Assembly (NCBI GenBank): GCA_028023455.1
Contig: JAQFVV010000002.1
Span: 33,053,725-33,117,724, forward strand
Direction of reading: 5' to 3'
DNA: 64,000 nucleotides
Origin: Epiperipatus broadwayi
Taxonomy: Eukaryota; Onychophora; Udeonychophora; Euonychophora; Peripatidae
The notes beneath the pieces are model-generated. The model saw only the letters and a list, made by a program, of their open reading frames with translations. It did no database searches and was not told the DNA's origin. Each line of letters opens with the position of its first letter. Position 1 is the stretch's first letter. The translations under genes were made by a program, and so were the position numbers. Below, one piece after another: positions 62,403 through 64,000 of the stretch.

Positions 62403-64000
62403 ATTTAAAATTGTAAGGAATAGAAATACATGCAGATTGTTAATCCAGATAAACAAAAGAAAGAAATTCCAAATGTAAGTAATTACGATCAATATTCTTT
62501 TACTGATAATTAAAGATGGCACTGAAGTAATTTATATAGAAAAAGAACTTTGTAGCTAGAAAGCAAAAAGTAGTGAACAAGATTATCAACTTATATTCTG
62601 ATAAGAAAACAAAAGATGAAAATAATTTTGGAGCTTGGTCTTTTGGTTAGTGGTTTTCTAGGGGCCTAGATGGAATGAGAGGACAGGAGGAGCTAATTGC
62701 CGCCATCCAGGCCTAATTTGCTGCACCAATTTATCTTGCATGAGTAAAAACCAGAGTGTTTGCTGACACTGTCTCACAACAAGGTTACCTAAAAGCTTCA
62801 AGTCAAGCCCTACTATGGACCAGAATAAATACATGCACAAACGAAACCCTAACTAGAAGGTTCCAATACAAACAAAGAGACAGTCACTTTTCTATTCGCA
62901 AATGAACTTTAAATTAATTAATTAGCATTGTTATATGAATATGTGTGTGTATGTTTATTCCATTTTCTTAATCCTTTATAATTCTCATCTAATATTTTAG
63001 TTTGCTTGTTTTAGTAAAATATGTATCATTAATATAACCCTTTCATTGCACGTTTTTAATTTTAATTTGTTAGATTTTATTGAAAAAAATATTTTGAGAA
63101 TTGTATAAATTACCTATACCAATATGCTTTTTAATAATCAAGCCTGGATGGAAGTTAGTATAAAAGATTAAGTGACAAGAAAGTGAAACTCTGACAATAC
63201 TACATTTAGCTATTTGATACAAATCGATGGGTTATGTTGTGACTTGGGTTAGTGGATGTACATAACCCTGGTGCCCTCTTAAACAAATAAAAACTGATTC
63301 CACTGGCAATTCAAAGCTGAATAAAATATTAAATCAGTTAATCAAGAAAAATAACTGTGTTTTAGAAATATCCGAATTCACACTTGAAAGGAATAAATCT
63401 TACGCAGTTTGATTAACAATATATTAGACTGTGTAATATACATGCCTAATTTACTGGCAAATGGTACAATATTAATAATTTTTATAAGTCATTCATTAGA
63501 CTAGAGATTATCCACTTAATAATATTTCTGTAGAGTAACTTTCATTACACCACTCAATGCAAAATAGAGACTGCTTTCTATCCACTTATTAACACCTTGT
63601 AAAGGGATGTAATCATAAACCCATGACCAAAGACATGAAAAAAGGTATGATCCTAAGATGCACATTTCATGCTGAACCAGCACTCATCAGTTGGCAGATC
63701 ACATTCTCTTACACATATCTTTATCATTGTTCAGTATATAGGAAATTACTCTAGTTTATTTGTAAGAACTTATTGCCCTCTAACTTTGATGCATCAATTA
63801 AACTGGATATATATATATATAGTGACCTTTTATTTAGGTCCCTAAATTAATAATTCCAAAATTTTAAATGATGATATATTTAACATCAAAATCTTACTAA
63901 AGTGGTTTTCAATAGAGATTATTTTGAATGTACTGGGAAATTTGCTTGAGTGGAGATAAGATTTCAAACTCAGTCTAGGCTCTGACTAGACTAAAATAAC
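62403..64000. other. AT-rich DNA with a family F fragment
   Basis: 63655-63725 contains TTTCATGCTGAACCAGCACT and CATCAGTTGGCAGATC, matching the middle of family F. A patch at 62630-62880 is less AT-rich but showed no gene. No other feature was recognised. Confidence 0.45.

Noticed and set aside
62658-62840. A 60-codon minus-strand frame in a less AT-rich patch
   Set aside because: No start context, splice sites or known motif support it.

Overview
The window looks like animal nuclear DNA. It is very AT-rich, has spliceosomal introns tens of kilobases long, tRNA-derived SINEs, several decayed LINE lineages, hAT transposons and long microsatellites. The one recognisable host gene is a TWIK-type (KCNK1/KCNK6-like) two-pore-domain potassium channel. 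The repeat profile would suit a mollusc, perhaps a cephalopod, but that is inference. Nothing bacterial, viral or plasmid-like was recognised.

Host gene (+ strand): an internal exon (13068-13466) starts at the glycine of the first selectivity filter (GYG). It carries TM2, TM3, the second pore helix and filter 2 (TIGLG). The last exon (37313-37542) carries TM4, a short cytosolic tail and the stop. Both visible splice junctions are phase 1 with canonical sites. The intron between them is 23,846 bp. Exon 1 (start codon, TM1, cap, pore helix 1) was not found in 1-13067 and probably lies upstream of the window.

Intron and upstream part (1-37312): nearly all recognisable content is transposable elements. 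There are three elements with hAT ends, short or perfect TSDs of 8 bp: two non-autonomous (8329-9042, 9438-10003) and one 3.15-kb element with a broken ZBED-type transposase (31210-34363). There is a Jockey/CR1-like LINE (about 15400-16600), two head-to-head Penelope-like fragments forming a >2-kb palindrome (17385-19705), an L1-like LINE end (23134-23735), a nearly complete but decayed RTE-like LINE on the minus strand (24685-27060), and short tRNA-derived SINEs. Foldback (palindromic) elements of several families are frequent. One TATA/initiator-like site with a possible exon (21233-21592) stands apart from the repeats.

Downstream part (37543-64000): 3' UTR or intergenic DNA, then more of the same. 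It includes a 469-bp (TAA)n array joined to LINE 3' ends (44692-46901), another hAT element (42515-42959), further RTE, SINE and foldback copies, and one stretch (about 41170-41450) that looks like corrupted consensus sequence.

Apart from the channel, no functional host protein could be supported. No prokaryote-style system is present. The most interesting material is the structure of the mobile elements: SINEs with different tRNA heads sharing one 3' motif, inverted Penelope pairs, and the dense foldbacks.
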